A DNA stretch of 42,360 nt from a virus, in IMG/VR virus record IMGVR_UViG_3300031951_000384, positions 1 to 42,360 of that record; one strand, given 5' to 3'. The notes under the pieces were generated by a model. The model had not been told where the DNA came from. It saw only the letters and a program-made list of their open reading frames with translations, and searched no databases. The position numbers and the translations under genes were made by a program. Below, piece by piece: positions 1 to 8,109 of this stretch (position 1 is the stretch's first letter; every line of letters starts with the position of its first letter).

Positions 1-101
1 ATCGTAATATCCATCCAATTAACTATTGATGGAGTATCCATTTTTTCAATCCGGGCTAACTTTTTGTGTGTCTGGGGCTTTTGTTCTCGTTTAAAAAACA
101 T
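1..101 (-). CDS. Hypothetical protein, N-terminal part only (runs off left edge)
   Basis: An open frame of 33 codons starts with ATG at 101 and continues to the window edge. The start shares one base with the stop of the preceding gene (TGATG), the tight coupling seen throughout this block. The visible part begins MFFKREQKPQTHKK and is basic, then contains a VNWMDIT stretch. No family is recognised and the true length is unknown. Confidence 0.6.
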   Translation of the reverse strand, partial: MFFKREQKPQTHKKLARIEKMDTPSIVNWMDIT

Positions 102-433
102 CACCACTCCCGTATGTCGCTCGTTGAAGTATCTAGGTATCTGCCACCTAGAGCGCCTAGGATACCCTCAGTTTCGTCAGAATGTTTTGATTTCTTACAA
201 ATGCCAAATTGAAAAGAATACCTACTAATGCTCACCTGTAAACCCTTACCTACTTTCCAAGGAAAGCTAGTCTGACGCATAAACCCAATAGACAACAATG
301 GTGTTCCTTTAGGCGTGTTATCACGTGTTATCCAATAAATAGGGCCTATATATTGAAGTCTGTTTAGCGTGTCTCTAAATAGGAAATATAGAGATAAGCT
401 TATTATTGTTAAACATACAACAGTTAGTATCAT
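101..433 (-). CDS. Small protein with N-terminal membrane anchor
   Basis: 110 residues. Residues 1-19 form one hydrophobic segment (MILTVVCLTIISLSLYFLF) followed by Arg, so it is a signal anchor or an uncleaved signal peptide; the remainder is basic and soluble (two nearby Cys-Lys-Lys residues around position 80). The start lies 15 bases after the stop of the upstream gene, with an AATAAGG ribosome site in front of it. It overlaps the next gene by one base, so the genes are co-transcribed. No homologous family is recognised; position beside virion genes suggests a minor structural, lysis or membrane role, but that is inference only. Confidence 0.6.
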   Translation of the reverse strand: MILTVVCLTIISLSLYFLFRDTLNRLQYIGPIYWITRDNTPKGTPLLSIGFMRQTSFPWKVGKGLQVSISRYSFQFGICKKSKHSDETEGILGALGGRYLDTSTSDIREW

Positions 434-448
434 TTGTTAACCTTATTC

Positions 449-1012
449 TCATACGTATACAAAAGTGTGTGGTTCAAGTACGTCAACTATAGCTTGCCCA
501 AGGCTCACCGACTCTTTAAACTCAATAAAATCTTTAACGGGCATTGGACCATATTTGCATCTATTGGACGGCTTATTGTAAGCTCTTTTTATAAACTCAA
601 CAGTTACGTATCCTTCAAGAGTGCCATTTTCCAAAGCTTTTTGATTATTGATCGTAACAGGTTCTTCTGTAGAAAAGTTAAACCTCCTTACTCTACTGCT
701 GCGGTTAGGGCCCTGGTAGTAGACATCGGTTTCAACAATATTAACCATTGTAAATATTTGTGGGTTTAACTTATCCCATTCTAAGGTTAATACCGCGTCT
801 GGATCTTCCTCAGTTTCACTGTCGTCAACTACATCTGGTCCGCTAGCGGCTCTCTCTGCAGTACTACCAGTGTCTGCAAACAAAGTTTTACCAAGACCCT
901 CAGACGCCTCACTTTGCTCAAGAATCTCTCCTAGACCAGTCCCTAGTCTTTTTCTTTTCTTTAAAGCATCAAGTCGCTGTTTTGTCTCCGGGTCCATGGG
1001 CTCATTGGCCAT
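449..1012 (-). CDS. Hypothetical protein, probably virion-associated
   Basis: 187 residues with a good ribosome site (AAGGAG, six bases before ATG). The first half (1-75) is charged and low in complexity, with a basic KKRKR stretch near 19-23 and an acidic DDSETEEDPD stretch near 62-71, and is probably disordered. The second half (about 76-187) is a mixed alpha/beta globular domain ending in FVYV. It sits directly downstream of the fibronectin-type fibre gene with a ten-base gap, so it is likely part of the same tail/fibre operon. The family is not recognised. Confidence 0.65.
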   Translation of the reverse strand: MANEPMDPETKQRLDALKKRKRLGTGLGEILEQSEASEGLGKTLFADTGSTAERAASGPDVVDDSETEEDPDAVLTLEWDKLNPQIFTMVNIVETDVYYQGPNRSSRVRRFNFSTEEPVTINNQKALENGTLEGYVTVEFIKRAYNKPSNRCKYGPMPVKDFIEFKESVSLGQAIVDVLEPHTFVYV

Positions 1013-1022
1013 GAGGTGCTCC

Positions 1023-2450
1023 TTAGTTGAATACTAGTGTAATTAGACCTGAGAAATCAGATAAACCACGCAACCCACCTGGTTGGTTGCTGTGGTTAGT
1101 TAGGGCAACACCATATGCTGTACTGTTTGCGAATGCTGACAACCAATCACTAGGCATTGACACATACGTTGATGCGTTATCGCCTGATAGATAAGCTGTT
1201 GCTTCAGTTCCAGAAAACGACGCAGCCCCTGAAGCCGAAGTTCTGTCGTGAACTCTAAATGTGAATGTGCCCGTGTTTCCTCTAAATGCAGCTGTAGACC
1301 CCGCTCTTTTTACAAATATAGTTCCGCTGTCCGCAGCGAACCCTTTGCAGGTGTCTGGTAGTTGTGTCCCATAGAAAAACGCACCATAACTCCAGGTTGT
1401 TGACCTACGTACGACGGCCTCATCGGCCACAGCAAGGTTAGCCCAGTTTGTTCCAAATGAATCAGCATCGGTTAGACCAATGTTGTACGTACCAAGTGGT
1501 CTTGTCCATTCAAAGAATGAACCTTCACTGGTGAATGTAGTTCCCACGTTGTCTACAACGTATATTTGGTATGTAACTTGCCAAGTTTCACCAGAAGGTG
1601 TGTTTCTTCTGTTACTTGGAACACTCATAGTTACAGTGCCACCACTAAATGAGCCAGATGGTATGGAGTAGGTGCTACCACTGACATACCCAGAGCTTGA
1701 CCCAATAAACGTTTGAATTACTGTAGCTGAGGCTACACCAGAACCTACGTCAGTGATAGCACCCCAGGTAACGTTAAAGCTCGACCCATTCTTAGTAGCT
1801 GTGGGTCTAGCTGTGTAGGGAGCAACAGGTCTAGTAGACCCAGTTCCACTCCCAGAACTAGACCTGTCATTGTTTGTAGTTATCGCTCTAACGGTTACAG
1901 TATAAGAAGTTTCATTAGCTAATCCACTGATTGTAAAGTTAGCAGATGAAACAGTTGTCCAGGTTGACCCAGAGTTCAAACTGTACTCGTACGGGGTAGT
2001 GCCGTTTAGGCTGTCTGTACCAGCAGTTCCGTCTGTAACAGCAACGTTGATCTTACCAAGATCAGTTGGGTGCATCGTCACAGATACTGATGGTGCTCCA
2101 GGAAGAGCTATTGGGCGACCAACCGTAGAGTTGGATTGTTCGGAGGCTCCAATTGAGTTAACAGCACGTAGCCTTATTGTGTAGCTTGTGCCATTTGTTA
2201 GCCCAGTGATGACCACTGGAGACGCAGTGCCAGATCGAGTTGTCCATGTTGCACCGTTGTTTAACGAGTACTGATAGTCAGTTGTGGCAGTTGTGCCAAC
2301 CGTACCAGCAGTAAACGACACCTCTAGGCGACCTCCGGTAGTACCGTTTAGGTATGAAATACCCGTTATTGTTGGGGCGCCCGGTCTGATACCACTGCCA
2401 AGACCTAGGGATCTTGAAGACCCAGAAGAAAAGGTGGATACTAACGGCAT
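1023..2450 (-). CDS. Fibronectin type III repeat virion protein (tail fibre or fibre-tip)
   Basis: 475 residues. After a Gly/Ser-rich start, residues ~24-110 and ~117-208 are two clear fibronectin type III domains, shown by the pattern YSLNNGATWTT ... ITGLTNGTSYTIRLRAVN and its second copy YSLNSGSTWTT ... ISGLANETSYTVTVRAIT. A more divergent beta domain follows (~211-320), then a C-terminal domain (~325-475) rich in Gly, Ser and aromatic residues. Such domains are common as carbohydrate-binding modules on phage tail proteins. The start overlaps the stop of the upstream gene (TAATG). The role as a host-surface-contacting structural protein is inferred from context; the exact receptor-binding part is unknown. 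Confidence 0.8.
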   Translation of the reverse strand: MPLVSTFSSGSSRSLGLGSGIRPGAPTITGISYLNGTTGGRLEVSFTAGTVGTTATTDYQYSLNNGATWTTRSGTASPVVITGLTNGTSYTIRLRAVNSIGASEQSNSTVGRPIALPGAPSVSVTMHPTDLGKINVAVTDGTAGTDSLNGTTPYEYSLNSGSTWTTVSSANFTISGLANETSYTVTVRAITTNNDRSSSGSGTGSTRPVAPYTARPTATKNGSSFNVTWGAITDVGSGVASATVIQTFIGSSSGYVSGSTYSIPSGSFSGGTVTMSVPSNRRNTPSGETWQVTYQIYVVDNVGTTFTSEGSFFEWTRPLGTYNIGLTDADSFGTNWANLAVADEAVVRRSTTWSYGAFFYGTQLPDTCKGFAADSGTIFVKRAGSTAAFRGNTGTFTFRVHDRTSASGAASFSGTEATAYLSGDNASTYVSMPSDWLSAFANSTAYGVALTNHSNQPGGLRGLSDFSGLITLVFN

Positions 2451-3397
2451 TACGCAAACTTAGTCTGTGAGGCAAACACCGTGTATGTATTAGTAGCGGT
2501 TTTAATGATAGTGTAAGCGTATATATCTACGCTGTTTGCGCTGCCAGCTGTAGGTGCTGTGCCGCCTTGCCATTTAGGTGTAACTGCCGAGCCATCAATA
2601 GTTATGGATGTTGGGTAATACGGGGTAGACCCGTTTGTTACACCTACCGCAACTGTAATGCTTTGGTTATTTGAGAGCATAGAGTTAAGGGTAGTTGAGC
2701 CGTTTCCTCGTATGTTGAGTACAGTATTTGTTGTTGCGTTGCTGGTGTACACCCACGCAGATGAGGTCTTAACATCTATGTTTTGGGTAGACGATGGTGC
2801 TGAACCAACAACGTTCCATGATTCTATTGGGGCAGTAAATATTGGTGTTACTAAAGTTGGCGATGTAAATGTACCGGTAGTAACAGTTGGGTTTGTAACC
2901 GTGGCAGTAGATACTGTGCCACCGTTAATAGTGGGGCTTGTTAAAGTCTTGTTTGTTAGCGTTTCCGATCCAGCAATTGTTGCTCCGTTAACCCAAGTTA
3001 AACCAGTAGCTTGAGAAGAATCAGCTGCTAACATTTGACCGTCTGTGCCAACTGCCAACTTTGTTGGTGTGTTTGCAGCTGAGGCAACCAAGATGTCGCC
3101 CTTGGTTGTTAGGGTACCTCGCGTGATCAATCCAGTAGACCCGGACGTAGATACAGTGAGTGTAACAACCCCGGAAGTTCCACCACCGGTTAACCCAGTA
3201 CCAGCTATTACCTCAGTGATTGTTCCTGAGTTAAAAAAAGGTAAGGACGCCCATGTAGTGCTACCATCTCCAACTTTTAGTTGCTTTGATGTAGTGTCTA
3301 CACCAATCTCACCAGCTGCCAACACAGCGTTAGTGGTGCCTGCTGCGTCAGTCCACTGTTGAGTGGTACCACGTCGCATCTGTATTCTAACTGCCAT
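2450..3397 (-). CDS. Tail fibre protein with tropism-determinant-like N-terminus
   Basis: 315 residues. Residues 1-55 have the widespread phage fibre head domain (RRGTTQQWTDA ... LAAGEIGVDT ... LKVGDGSTTWASLPF), which resembles the N-terminal domain of the major tropism determinant and attaches fibres to the virion. Residues ~57-75 are a Gly/Thr linker (TEVIAGTGLTGGG), ~95-140 carry the module KGDILVASAANTPTKLAVG...GLTWVNG that recurs in a neighbouring fibre gene, and ~145-200 are Thr-rich triple-strand-like repeats. The ribosome site AGGAG precedes the ATG by seven bases. It is presumably a trimeric fibre. Confidence 0.85.
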   Translation of the reverse strand: MAVRIQMRRGTTQQWTDAAGTTNAVLAAGEIGVDTTSKQLKVGDGSTTWASLPFFNSGTITEVIAGTGLTGGGTSGVVTLTVSTSGSTGLITRGTLTTKGDILVASAANTPTKLAVGTDGQMLAADSSQATGLTWVNGATIAGSETLTNKTLTSPTINGGTVSTATVTNPTVTTGTFTSPTLVTPIFTAPIESWNVVGSAPSSTQNIDVKTSSAWVYTSNATTNTVLNIRGNGSTTLNSMLSNNQSITVAVGVTNGSTPYYPTSITIDGSAVTPKWQGGTAPTAGSANSVDIYAYTIIKTATNTYTVFASQTKFA

Positions 3398-3409
3398 TTG
3401 AGGCTCCTA

Positions 3410-4225
3410 TCAGCCGAACATCTTCTTCCATGTTACAGGACCAACGATGCCGTCTGCTTTTAGACCATTAGCTGTTTGCCAAGCTTTTAGGGCTTGCTCT
3501 GAACGGGGGCCAAAGTCACCGTCAGCGGTAGCTCCGATGATGGCTTGTACAAGAGCAGCAGCTGGCCCTTTAGACCCACGCTGAACCGGGGTACCAGGGT
3601 AGTCAAACTTCATGGGGCCAGCTTCTGGAGACCCGCCTGAGGGCTTGATTGCCTCTACAGGGGCCGCTACAGAACCATCTGGGGCCTTATCGCCAAGACA
3701 GTACTGCCAGTGCCAGGACTCAAATTCCTTTGAGTTCTTGTCGCCGGTCTGAAGGTAGAAACCCCACTTAGGGGCGTTGGCGCACATCCACTCAAAGCAA
3801 GCTCCACCCATCGACTGAACCTTGCCACCAGCTTCGTAACCGAGGTCAATAGCAAGACCCCAACCGTGGTTAGAGCCCTTCTTGCCGGTTGGATCTGGGG
3901 CAGCACTGGGAGCCTTACCAGGCTTGAGATACCAGGTTTTACCCTCGTACTGACGAGTAACTTGAGGGTTGCGTCCCTGGTCAGTGGTGGTGTACCGGTC
4001 CATGAACATGTTCAACTGGCCCTGGAAAGAACGGTAGTCGCCAACATTCCTAAGCTTGTGACCGGCGGCAAGGGCGGCATCGTACATCTTGTTGAACTGC
4101 TCAGCGGCAGGTGCGTACATCAAACCACCGGTTTTTACCTTGGCAAGAAGCTCCTGCGGAAGCTGACCGTTCTTATGATTTGCTAGGGCTGAGGGAAGTA
4201 CTAGTTTGATGTATGGGTAATTCAC
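3410..4225 (-). CDS. Endolysin: M15-family peptidase with C-terminal peptidoglycan-binding domain
   Basis: 271 residues, soluble, no signal peptide. Residues ~35-176 are a D-Ala-D-Ala carboxypeptidase/VanY-type (peptidase M15) domain: SNHGWGLAIDLG at 118-129 supplies zinc ligands His120 and Asp127, and ESWHWQY at 169-175 supplies the third ligand His172. After a Pro/Gly linker, residues ~213-271 form a PG_binding_1 domain (ADGDFGPRSEQALKAWQ, GIVGPVTWKKMF). The family cleaves peptide bonds in the peptidoglycan stem or crossbridge; here it is the phage lysis enzyme. It overlaps the upstream membrane gene by four bases (ATGA), the classical holin-endolysin coupling. Calling it the main endolysin is well supported; the exact bond cut is not. 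Confidence 0.92.
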   Translation of the reverse strand: MNYPYIKLVLPSALANHKNGQLPQELLAKVKTGGLMYAPAAEQFNKMYDAALAAGHKLRNVGDYRSFQGQLNMFMDRYTTTDQGRNPQVTRQYEGKTWYLKPGKAPSAAPDPTGKKGSNHGWGLAIDLGYEAGGKVQSMGGACFEWMCANAPKWGFYLQTGDKNSKEFESWHWQYCLGDKAPDGSVAAPVEAIKPSGGSPEAGPMKFDYPGTPVQRGSKGPAAALVQAIIGATADGDFGPRSEQALKAWQTANGLKADGIVGPVTWKKMFG

Positions 4226-4413
4226 TCAGACCCCTTACCGAACGCAATGTCCTTGGGGTTAAGGAAGCGCATAGCAACAGGAAGGGCAGCGGCCCAGAGG
4301 GCATTAAGGGTGAGCTTCCAGTCTTGGGTAGCGGTGTAGGTAGCTACGGCAGCGCCAAGTACGCTACGTGCGTACGATGCAATTAGGGCTTTATTTTGTT
4401 TTGTCAGATACAT
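4222..4413 (-). CDS. Putative holin (small membrane protein)
   Basis: 63 residues when started at the ATG at 4413, which has a perfect AGGAGG site six bases upstream; a longer frame starting at 4449 has no such site and is rejected. The protein MYLTKQNKALIASYAR is followed by two moderately hydrophobic helices (~13-25 and ~33-48, the latter LTLNALWAAALPVAMRFL) and a charged tail. Size, topology and the four-base overlap with the endolysin start are typical of a holin, which would permeabilise the membrane so that the endolysin can reach the wall. Function is inferred from context; similar small proteins can also be antiholins. Confidence 0.65.
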   Translation of the reverse strand: MYLTKQNKALIASYARSVLGAAVATYTATQDWKLTLNALWAAALPVAMRFLNPKDIAFGKGSE

Positions 4414-4546
4414 CAGTGACCTCCTGCTTGGCCTTTTGGATAGCATCAATTGTAGCCTCTAGGACTGCTATACGCTGGGCCTGCTGTGAAATCTGATTTA
4501 CGAGCGATTCAACAATCTTGTTGACGTCTAGTTGTACATTGGACAT
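4391..4546 (-). CDS. 51-residue coiled-coil protein overlapping the holin gene
   Basis: A short gene, MSNVQLDVNKIVESLVNQIS..., with a GGAGAAGAATA ribosome site before the ATG at 4546 and a TAA at 4391. It overlaps the putative holin start by 23 bases in another frame, and the AGGAGG of the holin lies inside this gene. The sequence has an uninterrupted heptad pattern (IVESLVNQISQQAQRIAVLE) without breakers, so it is an amphipathic coiled coil. Such small proteins sit in many phage lysis cassettes, but no precise function can be given. Its reality rests on the ribosome site, the helical pattern and the translational overlap. Confidence 0.6.
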   Translation of the reverse strand: MSNVQLDVNKIVESLVNQISQQAQRIAVLEATIDAIQKAKQEVTDVSDKTK

Positions 4547-4577
4547 TATTCTTCTCCTGTTGATAGGTCTGGCGGAA

Positions 4578-4811
4578 TTATATTAACCCATGAAAGGGTA
4601 TTCTCATCCCATGCAAATGGGGTATCCCAACTTCTATTGGTAACTCAAAGTATGCCCGTGCTTCTTCTTCTGTATCAAACCAATACCAACCATCAACAGG
4701 ATAGGTATGTTCATCTTTTGTTTCTTTGCGCAGTTCGTAATCCTTGTTGAGCACAAAGTTGGGGCCGTATAGCAGAATGCCGTCGTCGTTTTTGTAGAAG
4801 CCGGGGTTCAT
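4578..4811 (-). CDS. Hypothetical protein following the BspA-repeat fibre
   Basis: 77 residues from the ATG at 4811, which overlaps the fibre stop as ATGA (the frame could also start at 4826). The sequence begins MNPGFYKNDDGILLYGPNFV and contains DGWYWFDTEEEARAYFEL, an arrangement found in small phage proteins encoded beside tail genes. It is acidic and aromatic, without membrane segment or Cys. The translational coupling to the fibre suggests a fibre chaperone or a fibre-associated subunit, but the family is not identified with certainty. Confidence 0.6.
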   Translation of the reverse strand: MNPGFYKNDDGILLYGPNFVLNKDYELRKETKDEHTYPVDGWYWFDTEEEARAYFELPIEVGIPHLHGMRIPFHGLI

Positions 4812-6535
4812 CCTGTGACCGTCCATCCTTTAGCAGTTGCAATTGCGGGGTTGTCGGTGGCGGTTCCCCAGTTGCCGGTGACAGACAAGGTTTGGGCGCT
4901 GACGGTCGGGAGGGCTGTGTAGTAAGCGTTGAGGTAAGTTGCGCTTAGTTTGCAGTATTGGATGCTGTGAGTGAATTTCATGTTGGTTGCTGAAATAGAT
5001 TGCAGGCTGGGACAATTGTTGAACATGCTGGTGTAGGTGCCGCTGCCGTAAGCGCTTGCGCCGCTTAGCCCTGTCACTGACTGCAAGCCGTAACAATTGT
5101 TGAACATCTGAGCCATGTTGTAGACGGCTGCCGTGTTCGCCAGCGACACCGACTGCAAGTTGTAACAACTGCTAAACATGCCGCCCATGTCGGTGACGGC
5201 CGCCGTGTTCGGCAAAGACACCGACTGCAAGCTGGAACAACTGCTAAACATGCCGCCCATGTCGGTGACGGCCGCCGTGTTTGTCAGCGACACTGACTGC
5301 AAGCTGGAACAACCGCTAAACATGCTGTTCATGTTGGTGACGGCTGACGTGTTCGTTAGCGACACCGACTGCAAGCTGTAACAACTGCCAAACATCTGGG
5401 TCATGTCGGTAACGGCTGCCGTGTTCGGCAAAGACACCGACTGCAAGCTGTAACAACCGCTAAACATGAAGCTCATGTTGGTAGCGGCTGACGTGTTTGG
5501 CAGCGACACCGACTGCAAGCTGGCACAAGTGTCGAACATGAAGCTCATGTCGGTAACGGCTGCCGTGTTCGGCAAAGACACCGACTGCAAGCTGTAACAA
5601 CCGCTAAACATCTGGATCATGTCGGTAACGGCTGCCGTGTTTGGCAGCGACACTGACTGCAAGTTGTAACAACCGCTAAACATGCTGTTCATGTTGGTGG
5701 CGGCTGACGTGTTTGTCAGCGACACTGACTGCAAGCTGTAACAAGCGTTGAACATGCCGCCCATGTCGGTGACGGCTGACGTGTTTGTCAGCGACACTGA
5801 CTGCAAGCTGGAACAATTGTTGAACATGCTGTTCATGTTGGTGACGCTCGACGTGTTCGGCAAAGACACTGACTGCAAGCTGTAACAAGCGTTGAACATA
5901 ACGCTCATGTTGGTGACGGCTGCCGTGTTCGGCAAAGACACTGACTGCAAGGCATTACAATTGCTGAACATGCGGGCCATGCTGGTTATCGAACAGGTGC
6001 CGATAAAAGCAAAGTTTTCTAAGCTCAGGTGAGTAATGTTCACACTCGATGCAGACATTGTGAAAGATGTGATAGATGAACCCTGGGCGCTTATTTCAAC
6101 AATTTGCGACGAAGCGGAGGGGGTAATAACACTTGCATGCCTTAGGTTGAAATTGACCCCTGTAATGTTGCCAGTAATTCGGACTCGAGCTTGGCGATAA
6201 CCCCTTGCTGACAAGTTCCCATAACTAGCCCACAAGAACTGTTTGGCGACCGACGTGCCTGAGGCATACGAGTTGCTTGTGCCATTGCCCCAATCAACCG
6301 TAAAATTGCCGGATGATGTCGTAACGCTGAACTGAAGAAAGTTTGAGTCAGGTTGATAAACGGCGTACAGAAAACAGATTTCTGTCGCTGCAACCGGAGT
6401 GGTATTTAGCCAATCTGATGGCCTAACCCAAGGCATGCCCTCGGAGTTGCGAAGGTATTTTTCGGGTCGGCTGACGTTGGGCAGAAAGTCATCGACCACA
6501 CCAGTGCGTTGAGTGCGTTGGGCAAACCTTGACAT
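4808..6535 (-). CDS. BspA-type repeat surface protein, virion adhesin or fibre
   Basis: 575 residues. Residues ~1-45 are an N-terminal region probably used for attachment; ~60-135 are a PKD-like beta domain (FSVTTSSGNFTVDWGNGTS). Residues 198-485 consist of twelve 24-residue repeats of the type SVSLPNTAAVTDMxxMFSGC followed by YSLQ, flanked by degenerate copies. This is the BspA/DUF285 class of leucine-rich-like repeats found in bacterial and protist surface adhesins. The C-terminal ~70 residues resume the repeat-cap pattern (YLNAYYTALP, GWTVTG). Expected role: elongated, ligand-binding tail adhesin. The start overlaps the previous stop (TAATG). Cys at a fixed position in every repeat may stack or form bonds inside the solenoid. 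Confidence 0.85.
   Translation of the reverse strand: MSRFAQRTQRTGVVDDFLPNVSRPEKYLRNSEGMPWVRPSDWLNTTPVAATEICFLYAVYQPDSNFLQFSVTTSSGNFTVDWGNGTSNSYASGTSVAKQFLWASYGNLSARGYRQARVRITGNITGVNFNLRHASVITPSASSQIVEISAQGSSITSFTMSASSVNITHLSLENFAFIGTCSITSMARMFSNCNALQSVSLPNTAAVTNMSVMFNACYSLQSVSLPNTSSVTNMNSMFNNCSSLQSVSLTNTSAVTDMGGMFNACYSLQSVSLTNTSAATNMNSMFSGCYNLQSVSLPNTAAVTDMIQMFSGCYSLQSVSLPNTAAVTDMSFMFDTCASLQSVSLPNTSAATNMSFMFSGCYSLQSVSLPNTAAVTDMTQMFGSCYSLQSVSLTNTSAVTNMNSMFSGCSSLQSVSLTNTAAVTDMGGMFSSCSSLQSVSLPNTAAVTDMGGMFSSCYNLQSVSLANTAAVYNMAQMFNNCYGLQSVTGLSGASAYGSGTYTSMFNNCPSLQSISATNMKFTHSIQYCKLSATYLNAYYTALPTVSAQTLSVTGNWGTATDNPAIATAKGWTVTG
5081..5944 (-). repeat. Twelve tandem 72-bp coding repeats
   Basis: Exactly 864 bases encode twelve consecutive 24-residue units with no length variation. 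Bases such as gacaccgactgcaagctg recur at 72-base steps. Variation concentrates at the two residues before MF (GG, NS, SF, IQ, TQ, SV) and at Pro/Thr after SVSL, while the frame and Cys position are fixed. The high DNA identity makes unequal recombination, and thus copy-number change, plausible. Confidence 0.95.
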
Positions 6536-6894
6536 TAGGCAATCTCGTTGACGTATCCGCTGATGTTTACCTGGCTTGCAGTATCAGCAAACGCCCGGAC
6601 AACGAGTGGCGTTGCGTTTCCTTTCAAGATGAGGCCAGGGACAACAACAACAAGACCGCTCTGCGCTGGCAAAGCGAACGTGATGTAATCATTCGGGCTG
6701 GTTGTCCCACCCCATTGAATGGTCACGGTGCGTTGAACGCCTCCAGGGTTGCTGGCATACAGCCAGATTTCCTGAAATGTGGTGGCGGTGCTCGATCCAG
6801 TGTGAATGGTGGTGCCAGGCGAGCTGTTGGTGGCGACCAAGATGGGTCGTCCATCGGTTGATCCGCTGAGTATTTTTTTGCTGAACGTAGCCAC
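6535..6894 (-). CDS. Small virion-associated beta protein
   Basis: 119 residues, starting MATFSKKILSGSTDGRPILV. The pattern of alternating beta strands and small residues (IHTGSSTATTFQEIWLYASN, VTIQWGGTT, VVVVPGLILKGNATPLVVRAF) resembles a family of small proteins encoded beside tail fibres in marine and freshwater phages. The stop is joined to the start of the BspA-repeat gene by one base. There is a short run of non-coding bases before its start. The exact role (fibre base, neck or head decoration) is unknown. Confidence 0.7.
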   Translation of the reverse strand: MATFSKKILSGSTDGRPILVATNSSPGTTIHTGSSTATTFQEIWLYASNPGGVQRTVTIQWGGTTSPNDYITFALPAQSGLVVVVPGLILKGNATPLVVRAFADTASQVNISGYVNEIA

Positions 6895-6902
6895 TGGTGC
6901 TC

Positions 6903-8087
6903 CTAACTAAAAACCTGGTTGGCAAGAATGTTCTGGTCGTCTTCAAAGTTTGGCATCACCGAGATGGTTTGCCATTCAAGGCCAGTTGATGTTACCGAAT
7001 TAGCAACCAAGAACTGGCCGTTTGTTCCGACCGGCAGCCGGGCTGCAGTGTCAGGTGCGCTGGCAGCGATCAAGTCGCCTTTGGCATCGAAAATGGTGTC
7101 TGGGATGCCACCGCTGACTGTGGCTGGCACAAACTTGGTGCCGTTGTATTGAAGTACCTGATTGGCTGACGCTCCGGTCGTGTCAATCTCGATGCCGTCA
7201 ACAGTCAACACCGAGGTTGCAGTAGTGCCCGTAGACGTTAACCCAGCAAATTGTGGTGTAGCAGAAGTAGCAACCGATTGGCCGATAGCAACAGTTGGTG
7301 TCGCTCCTTCAAAACCTGAACCAGTAACAGTGACACCAGTGCCAGCAGTAACTCCCGCAACATAATTTCCTGTGGTATCAGTACCAAGATCAACAGTATC
7401 AGCCACCCACAATGATCCGTTGTACTTAAGGAACTCTCCAGAGTTGGGCGATGGCAAGCTGACGTTGTGCAACTCATCGAGTTCATAGCCGTTTTGAGTA
7501 GCAACATAGATAATCCCGTTAATAGTTGCACGAACGACTACACCTATGAATACTAGGTGGTCTGGGGCGGATGGCTTAGTAGTGGTAAATGCACCATTTT
7601 CTCCCAACCACAAGGTATCTCCAGCGGTATACCCCGTTGATAGGTCAATACCATCTACATATCCACGGGTAACAATGGGTCCATTGTTACTAGCAGTAAT
7701 GTTTGCCCCAGCAACACCAATGGTCTTAGATGAGGTTGTGTCACTGTTATTGTCTGCCCGCTTTACAGTTGCGTGATCTCCAGTAGCACCAAACAGGTAG
7801 ACACAAGTACCAGTTGTAATCGTGGTCGATTCAACGTTACGCACATAAGAAACTAGAGGGATATGGCTATTTACCCACGATGTGCCGTTGTATGAAAGCC
7901 CTTGAAACTCCTCGGGAGCCGTAACTACAACGTCGGAAAGATCGTCCAATGCGCCAACACTGGAACCACCACCCGCAGAGGCCGCACCAAATTTTGTACC
8001 ATCATATTTAAGGACATCACCAGTAATGGCTCCTGCCGTATCAATTTCAACCCCCTTAACAAAGAGGGACTTTAAAAAGTTAGCCAT
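6903..8087 (-). CDS. Tail fibre protein
   Basis: 394 residues; ribosome site AAAGGAG seven bases before the ATG. The N-terminus MANFLKSLFVKGVEIDTAG followed by GDVLKYDGTKFGAA is a repeated fibre motif, which reappears as GIEIDTTGASANQVLQYNGTKFVPA near residue 300. The middle (~95-200) has a Gly-rich beta domain (GYVDGIDLSTGYTAGDTLWLGENG) that is common in phage and surface fibres. The C-terminal part (~330-378) carries the KGDLIAASAPDTAARLPVG module shared with the fibre gene at 2450-3397. No catalytic motif is visible. Confidence 0.8.
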   Translation of the reverse strand: MANFLKSLFVKGVEIDTAGAITGDVLKYDGTKFGAASAGGGSSVGALDDLSDVVVTAPEEFQGLSYNGTSWVNSHIPLVSYVRNVESTTITTGTCVYLFGATGDHATVKRADNNSDTTSSKTIGVAGANITASNNGPIVTRGYVDGIDLSTGYTAGDTLWLGENGAFTTTKPSAPDHLVFIGVVVRATINGIIYVATQNGYELDELHNVSLPSPNSGEFLKYNGSLWVADTVDLGTDTTGNYVAGVTAGTGVTVTGSGFEGATPTVAIGQSVATSATPQFAGLTSTGTTATSVLTVDGIEIDTTGASANQVLQYNGTKFVPATVSGGIPDTIFDAKGDLIAASAPDTAARLPVGTNGQFLVANSVTSTGLEWQTISVMPNFEDDQNILANQVFS

Positions 8088-8109
8088 AGGGCTCCTTTAA
8101 AACGACTTA

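Noticed and set aside
5081-5944. Regular 72-bp repeats considered as a CRISPR array or minisatellite
   Set aside because: The repeats are contiguous with no spacers, keep the reading frame and encode a known protein repeat.
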